Assembly: GCF_030812775.1 (NCBI RefSeq)
Contig: NZ_JAUSTI010000006.1
Coordinates: forward strand, 186,001 to 250,000
Source: Paenibacillus tundrae
Lineage (GTDB): Bacteria; Bacillota; Bacilli; Paenibacillales; Paenibacillaceae
Direction of reading: 5' to 3'
Length of the DNA: 64,000 bases
A program made the translations under genes and the position numbers. The notes under the pieces were generated by a model. It did no database searches. It had not been told where the DNA came from and saw nothing but the letters and a program-made list of their open reading frames with translations. This document shows, piece by piece, positions 16,007 through 25,454 of this stretch. Positions within the stretch are counted from its first letter, which is position 1, and each line of letters begins with the position of its first letter.

Positions 16007-16844
16007 TCCATCCACTGTCGAGAAGACGATATCCTACATTTTTCTGATTCTGGTCGGGGTGCTGCTGGCTTCCCCTTTCCTGTACATGATCTCCATTGCA
16101 CTGGCAAGTGACGCAACGACGGTAAAATCAGCCTTTACGTTTATTCCAATGGAATTTCAATGGTCTAATTTCTACACCATCTTTACGAATAACAATCTTG
16201 GCACTTATCTGAAAAACTCTATTATTATCACGGTATTTACGATTATCGGATCTGTATTGTCTGCATCGATTGTATCGTATGGATTCGCGCGAATTAAAGC
16301 GAGAGGTAGTCGCTTCTTATTTATCGTGTTGCTCAGCACCATGATGATTCCAGGTGAGGTTACGATGGTACCGCAATTTATCATCTTCCGCCATCTCGAC
16401 TGGATCAATACCTTCTATCCGTTGATTGTACCGAGCTTCTTCGCAGGTGCGTTCAACGTGTTCCTGATCCGGCAATTTGTCATGAGCATTCCAAAATCGT
16501 TGGATGAAGCAGCGATGATTGATGGGATGGGTCATCCGGGGATTTACTGGAAAATTATTATGCCGCTGACCTATCCAATATTGGCTGCTATTGCTATTTT
16601 CTCGTTCTCCTACAACTGGGGGAACTTCATGGGGCCGCTCATTTATATCAATGATCCAGAGAAAATGCCACTTGCCCTTGGTGTTCAACTTCTGACAACC
16701 GTTGGTGGTGGGCAGATGCCTCCATGGAACTTAGTCATGATCGCTTCGCTATTCCTAACGATTCCGATGGTACTCGTTTATCTATTCGGACAACGTTATG
16801 TCTATGAAGCAAATATTAGCGGAGGCAGCAGCGGTATCAAGTAA
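15999..16844 (+). CDS. ABC sugar permease, MalG-like
   Basis: 281 residues from ATG 15999, 9 nt after GAGGAGG, with an 8-nt overlap on the previous gene. Six transmembrane helices; the EAA loop reads SLDEAAMIDGMGHPGIYWKI (about 184-203). The C-terminus ends in RYVYEANISGGSSGIK, typical of MalG-type partners. Together with the MalF-like protein it forms the channel of a CUT1 importer. Translational coupling keeps the two subunits equal. Confidence 0.92.
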   Translation: MSNPSTVEKTISYIFLILVGVLLASPFLYMISIALASDATTVKSAFTFIPMEFQWSNFYTIFTNNNLGTYLKNSIIITVFTIIGSVLSASIVSYGFARIKARGSRFLFIVLLSTMMIPGEVTMVPQFIIFRHLDWINTFYPLIVPSFFAGAFNVFLIRQFVMSIPKSLDEAAMIDGMGHPGIYWKIIMPLTYPILAAIAIFSFSYNWGNFMGPLIYINDPEKMPLALGVQLLTTVGGGQMPPWNLVMIASLFLTIPMVLVYLFGQRYVYEANISGGSSGIK

Positions 16845-17000
16845 CGAAAATGGTATAGCGAGATGTTACCTAACATGTGTAGCTCCAATGTAACAATTTA
16901 ACGTTAGGAAACCAAAATGTATAGGCAAACAAGTGTCAGACACACAAAGGGTGACTACACATGCACGATACGGTGCACTGGAGAGAGGATTGTGTGAACC

Positions 17001-18497
17001 ATGAGTCGTGATCAACATCGTAGCAGACGGAGACGAAGCTACATCCTGATGGGTGTGGCTCTGATTGTACTGCTAGCTGGAGGAGGAATTGTATTGAATC
17101 AATTTGCCAATGGACAATCGAAGCCACTTGCCTTTGAGGGAGAACCTGTGAATTTGAAGCTAGAGCAGTCTTATGATCATTTTGAAGGTTGGGGAACATC
17201 ACTTGCTTGGTGGGCGAACAATATGGGTGAATGGAAGGATCAGGCGAAGGTCGATGAAGTGATGGATCTGGTATTTGACCCAGCCAAAGGGCTTGGACTG
17301 AATATTGTTCGTTACAACATTGGAGGCGAGGAGAACCCTGAGATGAAAGCATTACGTCCTGGGGGTGATGTTCCTGGCTTCCAGCCCGAACCGGGCGAAT
17401 GGGATTGGGAGGCGGATGCAGGGCAACGTGCAGTTCTGCAAGGTTCAATGGAGCGAGGCGTTAATATTGCGGAAGCTTTCTCGAACTCACCGCCATACTG
17501 GATGACGATCAGCGGTTCCGTGACGGGTGCCGTCGATGGAAGTAACAATCTGAAGGAAGATCAATATGATGCCTTTGCCGATTATTTAACAGAAGTGGTC
17601 AAACATTATCGCGATGAGTGGGGCATTACGTTCCGCACACTTGATCCTTTGAACGAGCCATCCTCGGACTGGTGGAAGAAGGGCAATATGCAGGAAGGCA
17701 GTCATTTTAGCAATGATAAGCAGGCAGAGATCATCAAGAAAGTAGCCGCTTCTCTTCAGAGTAAAGGTTTGGATGGCACGGTCGTTAGCGCAGCGGACGA
17801 TAATAGTATTGATGAGACGGTATTCAATTTCAGTCTCTATGATCAGGATACATTGGATGCGATCTCACAGATCAACACTCACTCTTATAATGGAAGCAAA
17901 ATGGAGGAACTCCGCGAACTTGCTAAGAAACATGGCAAGAAGCTGTGGATGTCCGAGTATGGAACAGGTGGCAGCGAGCCGCATAGTCATGACGATATGA
18001 CATCTGTACAGGAACTGGCTGAACGCATTATGTTCGATCTGAAAGTAATGCAGCCTTCTGCATGGGTATACTGGCAGGCAGTTGAAGATGAAGGCGCGAA
18101 CAATAACTGGGGCTTCATCCATGCTGATTTTGCTGCACAAGATTCGTATGAACTGACCAAACAATATTATGGCATGGCTCAATTCACGAAGTTCATCCGT
18201 CCGGGTGCAACGATCATTCCAACGGATGATGGGCGGACACTGGCGGCATATGACAAGACCAGCCAACGACTGGTGTTAGTGATCCGTAATGAGTTATCTG
18301 CTGGTAAAACTTCGTTTGCACTGGAGCCGTTTACCTATGGGAATTCGACCACTGCACAGGTCTATCAAACCTCACCAGACTCAGATATGAAGCAGCTGGA
18401 GGACATTAAAGTTTATTCAAATGGCATAGAAGTCAATACGGCAGAAAATTCGATTACAACCGTTGTATTGGAAGGGGTTACACTTCAATCTCAATAA
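17001..18497 (+). CDS. GH30 glycoside hydrolase, endo-beta-1,6-galactanase-like
   Basis: 498 residues. The N-terminus is strongly basic (RSRRRRS) then hydrophobic at 14-32, a membrane anchor or signal peptide. The catalytic TIM barrel follows: FEGWGTSLAWWANNMG near 61-75 is typical of the GH30 group of endo-beta-1,6-galactanases, NIVRYNIGG near 101-109, acid/base E219 in LDPLNEPSSDWW and nucleophile E319 in LWMSEYGTGG. A C-terminal beta domain (from about 400) is present, as usual in GH30. It likely cleaves beta-1,6-galactan side chains of arabinogalactan proteins outside the cell, feeding the adjacent importer and GH35. The subfamily call rests on motif memory. Confidence 0.82.
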   Translation: MSRDQHRSRRRRSYILMGVALIVLLAGGGIVLNQFANGQSKPLAFEGEPVNLKLEQSYDHFEGWGTSLAWWANNMGEWKDQAKVDEVMDLVFDPAKGLGLNIVRYNIGGEENPEMKALRPGGDVPGFQPEPGEWDWEADAGQRAVLQGSMERGVNIAEAFSNSPPYWMTISGSVTGAVDGSNNLKEDQYDAFADYLTEVVKHYRDEWGITFRTLDPLNEPSSDWWKKGNMQEGSHFSNDKQAEIIKKVAASLQSKGLDGTVVSAADDNSIDETVFNFSLYDQDTLDAISQINTHSYNGSKMEELRELAKKHGKKLWMSEYGTGGSEPHSHDDMTSVQELAERIMFDLKVMQPSAWVYWQAVEDEGANNNWGFIHADFAAQDSYELTKQYYGMAQFTKFIRPGATIIPTDDGRTLAAYDKTSQRLVLVIRNELSAGKTSFALEPFTYGNSTTAQVYQTSPDSDMKQLEDIKVYSNGIEVNTAENSITTVVLEGVTLQSQ

Positions 18498-18545
18498 TGG
18501 TATGTTATACAAGGTTGAATTAGATAGAAGGAGGGGAACACATCG

Positions 18546-21497
18546 ATGAGAGAGAAACCATCCCTGTTGGTTCAAGATCAAGCAGGCGAGAACAATGTCG
18601 ATTCCCAAATTATTGGCTCCACATCAGAACAGCTTCCATTGGAGCTGACGTATGACCAGCGTAGCTTCATGCTAAATGGAGAGCGCGTATTTCTGAATAG
18701 TGCTACAATTCATTACTTCCGTATGCCAAAGGAAGAGTGGAGACAGTTGCTAGTGAAAGCAAAGCTCGCTGGTATGAACTGTATTGATACGTATTTTGCT
18801 TGGAATGTCCATGAGCCTGAGGAAGGCCAATGGAACTTCGAAGGAGATAACGATTGTGGAGCATTCCTGGATCTGTGTGCAGAGCTGGGCATGTGGGTTA
18901 TCGCTCGCCCAGGGCCATTTATCTGTGCTGAATGGGATTTCGGCGGTTTCCCTTATTGGCTAGAAACGAAATCTGACATTAAATTCCGTGAAAATAATGA
19001 AACGTATCTCCATTATGTAGATCTGTATTTTGACCAACTCGTACCAATTATCCGTGAGCGTCAGCTTTCCTCTGGCGGCAATGTCATTCTGGTGCAAGTC
19101 GAGAACGAGTATGGATATATCAAGGATGACGAAGCGGCAAGCGAGCATATGATCTATCTGCGCGATGGTTTAATAAAGCGTGGAATAGATGTGCCTTTGA
19201 TCACTTGTGTCGGAGGAGCAGAAGGCACCATTGAGGGGGCGAACTTCTGGTCGGGCGCAGATGGGCACTATGAGAAGCTTAGAGCGAAGCAGCCAGATAC
19301 ACCGAAAATGGTAACTGAGTTCTGGACTGGGTGGTTTGAGAACTGGGGCGGGCCTTCCGCAATCCAGAAGACACCGGCTCTACTTGAGAGACGAATCATG
19401 GAAATTCTCCAAACCGGATATACGGGCATTAGCCATTACATGTTCTTTGGGGGTACGAATTTCGGTGGATATGGTGGTAGAACGATAGGTAGCAGCGATA
19501 TCTTTATGATCACTTCCTACGACTATGACGCTCCGCTGAATGAATATGGGCGTGTAACTGAGAAATATGCAGTTACGAAAACGGTATCTTATTTTGTAGA
19601 TGCATTCAGATCACTATTGCTTGAATCGGAAGCGGTTCCTACAGAGCAGATTAAAATCCGTCATCCGGAAGGATTGTCTGTACGTGGTCGCACTGCGGAT
19701 AACCAGCATATCTGGTTTGTAGAAAGCCACAAAGGTGAACGTGAGGGAACTACCATAACGTTTGAAGATGGTCGAACACTCCCGATCACTGTAAATCCTG
19801 GACAGATCATTCCGGTGCTGGATCGCGTTCGCCTTGCGGATAACGTCTATGTAACGAGCGGAGCCATGATTACGGGGAATGAGATGATTAACGGAGAGCT
19901 GAACTTGTTCATCTCAGCAGATTCCGGACAGCGATCTGTATTGGATCTGGAAGCGCCTGCATTGGAAGTCGTCAGCAGTAGCATGCAGGTTCTTGTGGAG
20001 AAGGATCCAGCGCGAGACCTATATCGCTTCGACTTGTTCCACTTCCGTGAACCGGGAATCATTCGTCTTCAGGCAGGCAATGTGTCCATTCGATTGATTG
20101 TGCTGGATCGTGAGTCGATGAACCGCACATGGCGCTTAGATGGCGTTCATACCAATGAACATCGTTATGCAGTTGGCTTTGATGAGGTTCAAGTCCTACC
20201 ACAGGGTCAAGTGAAAGGGTCGATCTCTGATCTGGATCGCACTGTCGTTTTACTTGGCGACTGGCAGGATGGTGAGCAGATGTGGACAGGGCGTGAATTC
20301 ATCACTCGAACAGAAGCAAGTCAGCAAGCGGTGTCCACTTCATCGGTTGCAACACTGACACCTCCAATGGCGCCAATGTTGTCCGGTTCTCCTGAGGTAG
20401 CACGTGTGAAACTGTCAGCTGATCAGCGTCCATCTAGTGGTCAACCGGAACACTTCTCACAGTACGGGCAAGATTTCGGTTATCTGCTCTACGAGTGTGA
20501 CTTCGAGAGCCCAGAGGGTGGCATGACGCATATTGTACTTCCTGATTTTCAAGATACCGCAAGAATTTATGTGAATCAGGTGGAACAGGCGTTAGTACGT
20601 CAGGTTGGTGCCGCAGGTGTGAACATTGAAGCAGTCCAAGGTCAGAATACCCTGCAGATTCTTGTGCAGCATATGGGTAGACTGAATTTCTCACCGAATC
20701 TTGGAGAGAGCAAAGGACTTGCTGGTCCTGCATATCTGGGCGGATCGGTACAGGATATTCGTCAAGATTGGCAGACTACAGATGGATCGATTCAACTGAA
20801 TGAAGTCAACCATCTTACGGAAGCTCCACTTCTAAGTAGAAGCTTTGAGCTAGATGGCAATGATCGTGCGATTCTGGTCGGTGCTGTAAGCAAAGGGCTA
20901 CGCGTGAATGGCACTGAAGTACCGATGGAAGGTTATCATGATTGGTTCTCCTTCGCGACGGTTGACCTTTCGAGCTATCTGCGTCAAGGTGAAGTCAATA
21001 CATTGGAGATGCCTTATTCCAAATCCCCAATCGAGCGGCTTGAATTGATCTTGTATCGTAATGCCGATGAACTGAGTGGTTGGCGTATGGCGGGTAATGA
21101 TGCATTGCTTCCGCAGCAGTGGGAGACACAAGAGGCAGGATCGCCATCAAGTCTTCTGGGGGAACATGCGGCTACTACTGGCAATCGTACTGCCAATCAG
21201 GGAGCAGGTCAGCCTGCATGGTACCGTTGGAACTTTAACATGCCAGCTGTATCCGAGCAGTATGTTGTGAATGTGAAGGTAAGACTTACTGGAATGAGTA
21301 AAGGCACGCTTCATCTCAATGGTCATGATCTTGGACGTTACTGGCAGATCGGTCCGCAGGAGGATTACAAAATTCCTGTTGCCTGGTTACAGGAAGAGAA
21401 TGAGCTATTGTTATTTGATGAAGAAGGACGCTCGCCAGACCGAATCCGTCTATTGTTTGACGAGCCATCCCAGTACCCGTGGGTGAGCATCAAGTAG
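18546..21497 (+). CDS. GH35 beta-galactosidase
   Basis: 983 residues. After about 33 variable residues the GH35 barrel begins (SFMLNGERVFLNSATIHYFR). Acid/base E188 lies in VENEYG and nucleophile E258 in MVTEFWTGWF; FAWNVHEPEEGQW and RPGPFICAEWDFGGFPYWL are hallmark segments. The C-terminal half holds beta-sandwich or jelly-roll domains (LHLNGHDLGRYWQIGPQ near 920-935). There is no signal peptide, so it acts in the cytoplasm on imported galacto-oligosaccharides. AGGAGGGG precedes the ATG. It is the last gene of the galactan operon and is followed by a strong terminator. Confidence 0.93.
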   Translation: MREKPSLLVQDQAGENNVDSQIIGSTSEQLPLELTYDQRSFMLNGERVFLNSATIHYFRMPKEEWRQLLVKAKLAGMNCIDTYFAWNVHEPEEGQWNFEGDNDCGAFLDLCAELGMWVIARPGPFICAEWDFGGFPYWLETKSDIKFRENNETYLHYVDLYFDQLVPIIRERQLSSGGNVILVQVENEYGYIKDDEAASEHMIYLRDGLIKRGIDVPLITCVGGAEGTIEGANFWSGADGHYEKLRAKQPDTPKMVTEFWTGWFENWGGPSAIQKTPALLERRIMEILQTGYTGISHYMFFGGTNFGGYGGRTIGSSDIFMITSYDYDAPLNEYGRVTEKYAVTKTVSYFVDAFRSLLLESEAVPTEQIKIRHPEGLSVRGRTADNQHIWFVESHKGEREGTTITFEDGRTLPITVNPGQIIPVLDRVRLADNVYVTSGAMITGNEMINGELNLFISADSGQRSVLDLEAPALEVVSSSMQVLVEKDPARDLYRFDLFHFREPGIIRLQAGNVSIRLIVLDRESMNRTWRLDGVHTNEHRYAVGFDEVQVLPQGQVKGSISDLDRTVVLLGDWQDGEQMWTGREFITRTEASQQAVSTSSVATLTPPMAPMLSGSPEVARVKLSADQRPSSGQPEHFSQYGQDFGYLLYECDFESPEGGMTHIVLPDFQDTARIYVNQVEQALVRQVGAAGVNIEAVQGQNTLQILVQHMGRLNFSPNLGESKGLAGPAYLGGSVQDIRQDWQTTDGSIQLNEVNHLTEAPLLSRSFELDGNDRAILVGAVSKGLRVNGTEVPMEGYHDWFSFATVDLSSYLRQGEVNTLEMPYSKSPIERLELILYRNADELSGWRMAGNDALLPQQWETQEAGSPSSLLGEHAATTGNRTANQGAGQPAWYRWNFNMPAVSEQYVVNVKVRLTGMSKGTLHLNGHDLGRYWQIGPQEDYKIPVAWLQEENELLLFDEEGRSPDRIRLLFDEPSQYPWVSIK

Positions 21498-21541
21498 ACG
21501 GAATATTCATAAGCAATTCTTAGCTATATTGGTGGAATTCA

Positions 21542-21599
21542 AAGACGTGTGTTGGAGCCAGGTCGTTAAATAGCGATGGCGCCGAACACGTCTTTTTTG
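21542..21599 (+). terminator. intrinsic terminator of the galactan operon
   Basis: AAGACGTGT pairs with ACACGTCTT, extended inside by TTGG.GCCA/TGGC.CCGA, followed by TTTTTTG. Confidence 0.85.
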
Positions 21600-21609
21600 T
21601 ATATTTACA

Positions 21610-21644
21610 GTGTATTCATTTACAGACAACATGATTGAATACAC
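21610..21644. repeat. inverted repeat GTGTATTCA/TGAATACAC
   Basis: A perfect 9-bp inverted repeat with a 17-nt spacer, about 140 nt upstream of the acetyltransferase gene. It has no T-run; operator or leader hairpin. Confidence 0.4.
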
Positions 21645-21781
21645 CATCGTAGATGGAGACGTATAAATCTCTGCTTCAATTCGAATAGCGAGAGGGTAGC
21701 TTCACATATGCTCTGTCTAAGATAGGCTTTCTTGTCTACAGTAAAGCGTTGTAAAATAACGTATAACAAAGGAGATGACAT

Positions 21782-22339
21782 ATGACTAATCGATATGATT
21801 TTGATGAATTCCCTCAACTAAAGACAGAACGATTTAACCTCCGATCCGCAGAGGTCAATGACAGCAACGATATTTTGGAACTATATTCGAATGAAGCTGT
21901 CGTTGGGTTTATGCCGTTTACCCCCTTCGAGTCGGTGGATGATGCCAAGGATGAGATCAGTTGGTATGCGAAGATTTTCAGAGAGAAGTCAGGTTTGCGT
22001 TGGATGATTGAGGATGGTGAATCTGGGAAAGTCATTGGAACCTGTGGGTTTCTCAACCTGGAAGAGGTACATAACCGCGCTGAAATTGGATACGATTTAC
22101 ACCCTGATTATTGGGGACGAGGTGTCATGACAGAGGTAGCAGGAGTTATTATGCAGTTTGGATTCACGAGCATGCAGCTCAACAAGATCGAAGCAAGAGT
22201 AGAACCGAAGAATGCGGCGTCGATTCACCTGTTGCGCAAACTTGGTTTTCAGCAGGAAGGCGTTTTACGGGAGCATGAGTTTGAGAAGGGCAGATACGTT
22301 GACCTTGCCGTGTTCTCTAAACTGAGAAGTGAAGCGTAA
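21782..22339 (+). CDS. GNAT family N-acetyltransferase (RimJ/RimL type)
   Basis: 185 residues. Acetyltransf_3 pattern: LKTERFNLRSAEVNDSNDIL at the N-terminus, GTCGFLNLEEVHNRAEIGYD in the core, the acetyl-CoA loop HPDYWGRGVMTEVAG (motif A: RGVMTEV), and NKIEARVEPKNAASIHLLRKLGF at the C-terminus. Cytoplasmic; it transfers acetyl from acetyl-CoA to a protein N-terminus or small amine. Ribosome site AAAGGAGATG. The substrate cannot be read from the sequence. Confidence 0.9.
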   Translation: MTNRYDFDEFPQLKTERFNLRSAEVNDSNDILELYSNEAVVGFMPFTPFESVDDAKDEISWYAKIFREKSGLRWMIEDGESGKVIGTCGFLNLEEVHNRAEIGYDLHPDYWGRGVMTEVAGVIMQFGFTSMQLNKIEARVEPKNAASIHLLRKLGFQQEGVLREHEFEKGRYVDLAVFSKLRSEA

Positions 22340-22430
22340 GCCATAATCTGTAGTTTGAGTGTTAAATAGAATAAGTGAAATCAATTCTATGAGACTTGAA
22401 GTGTTATACATATAGAGAGGATGTTTTCAC

Positions 22431-22628
22431 ATGAAACGTATGTCAACTTCTGAACTAAATGAAATTCTAGTAAAAGCTACATTATCGGCCAGACAAGAAG
22501 CTAAGATGAATGGTGTACCTATTGTATATGAAGAGAATGAAAAAATGATTAAAGAATACCCGGATGGTAGGAAAACCGAGATCATTTTTGACGAAAATGG
22601 TAAGAAAACGGAAATCGAATACCCATAA
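22431..22628 (+). CDS. small hypothetical protein
   Basis: 65 residues. An N-terminal helix (STSELNEILVKATLSARQEA) followed by a beta-rich tail with YPDGRKTEIIFDENGKKTEI. Ribosome site AGAGAGGATG precedes the ATG. The helix-then-hairpin form resembles small antitoxin or regulator-like proteins common in Firmicutes, but I recognise no family. Stand-alone gene between GNAT and exonuclease III. Confidence 0.6.
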   Translation: MKRMSTSELNEILVKATLSARQEAKMNGVPIVYEENEKMIKEYPDGRKTEIIFDENGKKTEIEYP

Positions 22629-22774
22629 GTAAGCTCGTCATACTAAGTCAAGATTATCGTGCTGGAACATCGTCACATTGACATATCTACTCCTTGATTG
22701 AACATTCCAGTGACTTAACCTTGTCCTTCCGAATTCGCCCATGCTATATTGGAGAGATGTGAGGAGATGAGGAT

Positions 22775-23536
22775 ATGAAATTAGTGTCCTGGAATGTAAA
22801 TGGATTACGGGCATGTGTGACCAAGGGATTTATGGATTATTATCAGGAGAGCCAGGCTGATATTTTCTGTGTACAAGAGACGAAGCTACAGGCAGGCCAG
22901 ATCGAGATGGATCTGGGTGATGATGTATATCAATACTGGAATTATGCGATCAAAAAAGGCTATTCCGGCACAGCCGTATTTACCCGGATAAAGCCACTGT
23001 CCGTCTGGTATGGGATGGAGGAAGACAGTGAGCCGGAAGGTCGAATGATTACACTGGAGTTTGATGAATTTTATCTGGTGAATGTGTATACACCTAATGC
23101 AAAGCGTGACCTGACCCGATTACCTTACCGTCTCGAATGGGAGGATCGTTTCCTGAAATACCTTCAGCAGTTGGAAGCGAACAAACCGGTTATCGTCTGC
23201 GGTGACCTGAATGTAGCCCATCAAGAGATTGATCTGAAGAATCCGAAGCCCAATATGGGCAATTCAGGGTTCACATTAGAAGAGCGAGGTAAAATGACGG
23301 ACTTGCTCGCGGCAGGATACGTGGACAGCTTCCGTCATCTGTATCCGGATCACACGGATGTGTATAGCTGGTGGTCCTATATGCCAAAGGTTAGAGAACG
23401 GAACGTTGGCTGGCGTATCGATTATTTTCTGGTATCGAATCAACTGGTCTCCAAAGTTGAGGATGCACACATTGACTGCCATGTAATGGGTAGCGATCAT
23501 TGTCCTGTCGGACTAACATTAAATTGTATAGGTTGA
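22775..23536 (+). CDS. exoA: exodeoxyribonuclease III / AP endonuclease
   Basis: 253 residues, the size of Bacillus ExoA. All EEP-family motifs are present: SWNVNGLRA (N7), CVQETKLQ (E35), NVYTPNA, VCGDLNVAHQEIDL, RNVGWRIDYFLVS and the C-terminal GSDHCPV catalytic Asp-His. It cuts at abasic sites and degrades 3' ends during base-excision repair. Cytoplasmic. Its stop codon lies inside the first bases of the repeat element at 23533, so the repeat abuts or has shaped the gene end. Confidence 0.95.
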   Translation: MKLVSWNVNGLRACVTKGFMDYYQESQADIFCVQETKLQAGQIEMDLGDDVYQYWNYAIKKGYSGTAVFTRIKPLSVWYGMEEDSEPEGRMITLEFDEFYLVNVYTPNAKRDLTRLPYRLEWEDRFLKYLQQLEANKPVIVCGDLNVAHQEIDLKNPKPNMGNSGFTLEERGKMTDLLAAGYVDSFRHLYPDHTDVYSWWSYMPKVRERNVGWRIDYFLVSNQLVSKVEDAHIDCHVMGSDHCPVGLTLNCIG

Positions 23537-23744
23537 ACTAGACATTTACACAAGAACGGAGAGGACAGAAATAACGTGAAGAAGCGAAGCGTTCGCCTGA
23601 AAGCTTTCTATAAGAAAGCTGCATCAGAAGCATAAACCATCCACGGATTTTCCCTTTGGAAAAGGGAATCAGAAAAATCTGGGGATAACAGCGATCGGAA
23701 TGTTGTTCTGTCATTGGAGTGGTCAGTGTAATATTTTAGTTCAA
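23533..23744 (+). repeat. dispersed structured repeat, family A, copy 2
   Basis: Near full-length match to 2869-3083. Its ends TTGAACTAGACATTTACAC and GTGTAATATTTTAGTTCAA match as an inverted repeat at 15 of 19 positions. Inner hairpins AGCTTTCT/AGAAAGCT and GGATTTT/AAAATCT (with inner CCCTTT/AAAGGG) are kept although loop bases differ from copy 1. It lies directly after exoA, unlike the other two copies, which precede genes. Confidence 0.75.
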
Positions 23745-23768
23745 TCGCAATAATTCGAATGCAATATA

Positions 23769-23811
23769 CCGCAAGTTTCCTAGGAGTGACAGGAGACTTG
23801 CGGTTTTTTAG
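23769..23811 (+). terminator. intrinsic terminator
   Basis: CCGCAAGT-TTCCT pairs with AGGAG-ACTTGCGG, followed by TTTTTT. It ends the exoA transcript after the repeat. Confidence 0.85.
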
Positions 23812-23982
23812 TTATTTTCAACGATCCTGGGGAGGATTACATACTAGACTAAAGTTGGGGATTAGACTAGGCTCTGGATCGTTTCTTGCCATGAGAACAT
23901 GGGTTAGGATTAATACATACATAAGGAGTCTTGGCTTAGCATGGATTCGGAACGGATATCAAGTTGCATGGGGAGGACGAGA

Positions 23983-24285
23983 ATGGATAGATGGCTTGGG
24001 AGAGGTATTCGGATTGTTGGCGGTGTGATGGTTGTAACAGGTGTTCTATTATTTGTTGGGGCAGGCTACATGGTAGTACAGGATGTGCAAACGAGGCAGG
24101 CTTATATCCCAACGGAAAGAATAGATGAGTTTAACAGGAGTCATGTACAGGTGAATACATCCAGCACGTTACATTCAGGTGGAATAAGGCTTGCTTCTGA
24201 TCCCGAAGATTCAACCTTGGTTGAAGAGTTTACACAAGTTTATGAGCATCTGAAATCTTCACTGAACCTGGAGTTATATGAATAA
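23983..24285 (+). CDS. small membrane-anchored hypothetical protein
   Basis: 100 residues from ATG 23983, 6 nt after GGGGAGG; an upstream ATG at 23941 would add 14 residues lacking a comparable site. One transmembrane helix at about 9-30 (IRIVGGVMVVTGVLLFVGAG), then an exterior polar domain of about 65 residues. No family recognised. It is followed 46 nt later by another small membrane protein, probably in the same operon. Confidence 0.6.
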   Translation: MDRWLGRGIRIVGGVMVVTGVLLFVGAGYMVVQDVQTRQAYIPTERIDEFNRSHVQVNTSSTLHSGGIRLASDPEDSTLVEEFTQVYEHLKSSLNLELYE

Positions 24286-24331
24286 ATGAATTGTGGCTTG
24301 ATTGAATCATAGCCGAGAAGGAGGAAGAGGG

Positions 24332-24490
24332 ATGAAGGTAAAGGTGATGGGCGGATTCCTAGCTTGGTTTCTGGTCAGCTTCTTACTATCCATCGCAGCA
24401 TTATCTGTCATGATGCTGTATGCCTCAACGTACGTTGAAGCAGCTTCATATATACATTCATCACATCTTCTTACGATGAGTTCATCGTAA
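24332..24490 (+). CDS. very small membrane protein
   Basis: 52 residues from ATG 24332, 7 nt after AAGGAGG. A short basic start (MKVKVMGG) then one hydrophobic helix at about 8-30 (FLAWFLVSFLLSIAALSVMM) and a short outer tail with two histidines. No family recognised. The strong ribosome site and the near-adjacent upstream gene support expression. Confidence 0.55.
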   Translation: MKVKVMGGFLAWFLVSFLLSIAALSVMMLYASTYVEAASYIHSSHLLTMSSS

Positions 24491-24677
24491 TGACTGTGGG
24501 ATAAGATTTCTTAGGTTTCTTAGATCTTTAATTAGGGTAAGGGGGGGGAGAGATAACCAAATAATGAATGTAGATGTGGGTTAAGTCAACGCAAGGTAAG
24601 TCCACATTACACCGACTGAGCAGAATATGTATACGATAGTGCTTAGTCCAACATACACAACATAAGGAGTGAACATA

Positions 24678-25274
24678 ATGAAAATACCTCAGAAGCATCT
24701 CATGATGTGTGCTGCTGTAGCCATGGTTATTGCCCTAAGTGCATGTAGCGGCAGGACAGAACAGCCAGCACAGGATACAGGACAGGTTAATTCTGAATCA
24801 TCGGAGTCAGCGGGTGAAGTGAATACTGAGGCGAATAACGAAGCAACCACAGCGGAAGTGAGTTCCCCGGATGGTACAGCAGAAATTGTAGATACCGATG
24901 AGCAGACCAATTCCGAGGCTGGTGGAGATAACGCAGCAGCAGAGGGGACTCAAGAATTACCAGACGTCTTGCCAACAGACTTCCCTATGCCAGATGACGC
25001 TCATATTCAACTAGCTAACTCCGGTGACAATGATGGTAAGAAGACAGCTATGGTGATCTACACCACGGAGCAGGATATGAAGACAGTCTCCAAGATGTAT
25101 AAGGACTATTTCGAAGCCAAAAAGTTAACCGATGCAGGTCAGACGTTGGATGACAAAAATATCATCATTCAAGGGACTGATCCTGAAACGAAGCAGCAAT
25201 GGTCATTGATTGGCGGAGCCCTGGCTAGCAAGGAAGGTACGATTGAGCTGACTCTTACGTGGGCTGAATCTTGA
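24678..25274 (+). CDS. hypothetical lipoprotein
   Basis: 198 residues from ATG 24678, 8 nt after AAGGAG. The signal peptide ends ALSAC (lipobox, Cys about 23). An acidic, Ser/Thr/Glu-rich linker of about 60 residues follows, then a compact C-terminal domain (DVLPTDFPMPDDAHIQLANS, TAMVIYTTEQDMKTVSKMYK, IIIQGTDPETKQQWSLIGGA). The terminal domain resembles small secreted domains frequent in Bacillales; function unknown. Attached to the outer face of the membrane. Confidence 0.7.
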   Translation: MKIPQKHLMMCAAVAMVIALSACSGRTEQPAQDTGQVNSESSESAGEVNTEANNEATTAEVSSPDGTAEIVDTDEQTNSEAGGDNAAAEGTQELPDVLPTDFPMPDDAHIQLANSGDNDGKKTAMVIYTTEQDMKTVSKMYKDYFEAKKLTDAGQTLDDKNIIIQGTDPETKQQWSLIGGALASKEGTIELTLTWAES

Positions 25275-25314
25275 TAGCTGGAACAACTCAATATGGAATA
25301 TATGATACGTCATG

Positions 25315-25362
25315 CCTTACATTGTCGTTGGCTCTGTTGCCACCTAAATGTAAGGTTTTTTT
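25315..25362 (+). terminator. intrinsic terminator
   Basis: CCTTACAT pairs with ATGTAAGG, with an inner GTTGGC/GTTGCCAC region, followed by TTTTTTT. It separates the lipoprotein and ddh genes. Confidence 0.85.
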
Positions 25363-25454
25363 CATTTAGAACTGGAAACGCAACAGGTTACATGGTATGT
25401 TATATCTTTATAGAAAGATAGACAACTACTGACGAAGACAGGAGAGGATTGAAC

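Noticed and set aside
23759-24028. 89-codon frame after exoA
   Set aside because: It begins in the terminator hairpin and overlaps the better supported gene at 23983.
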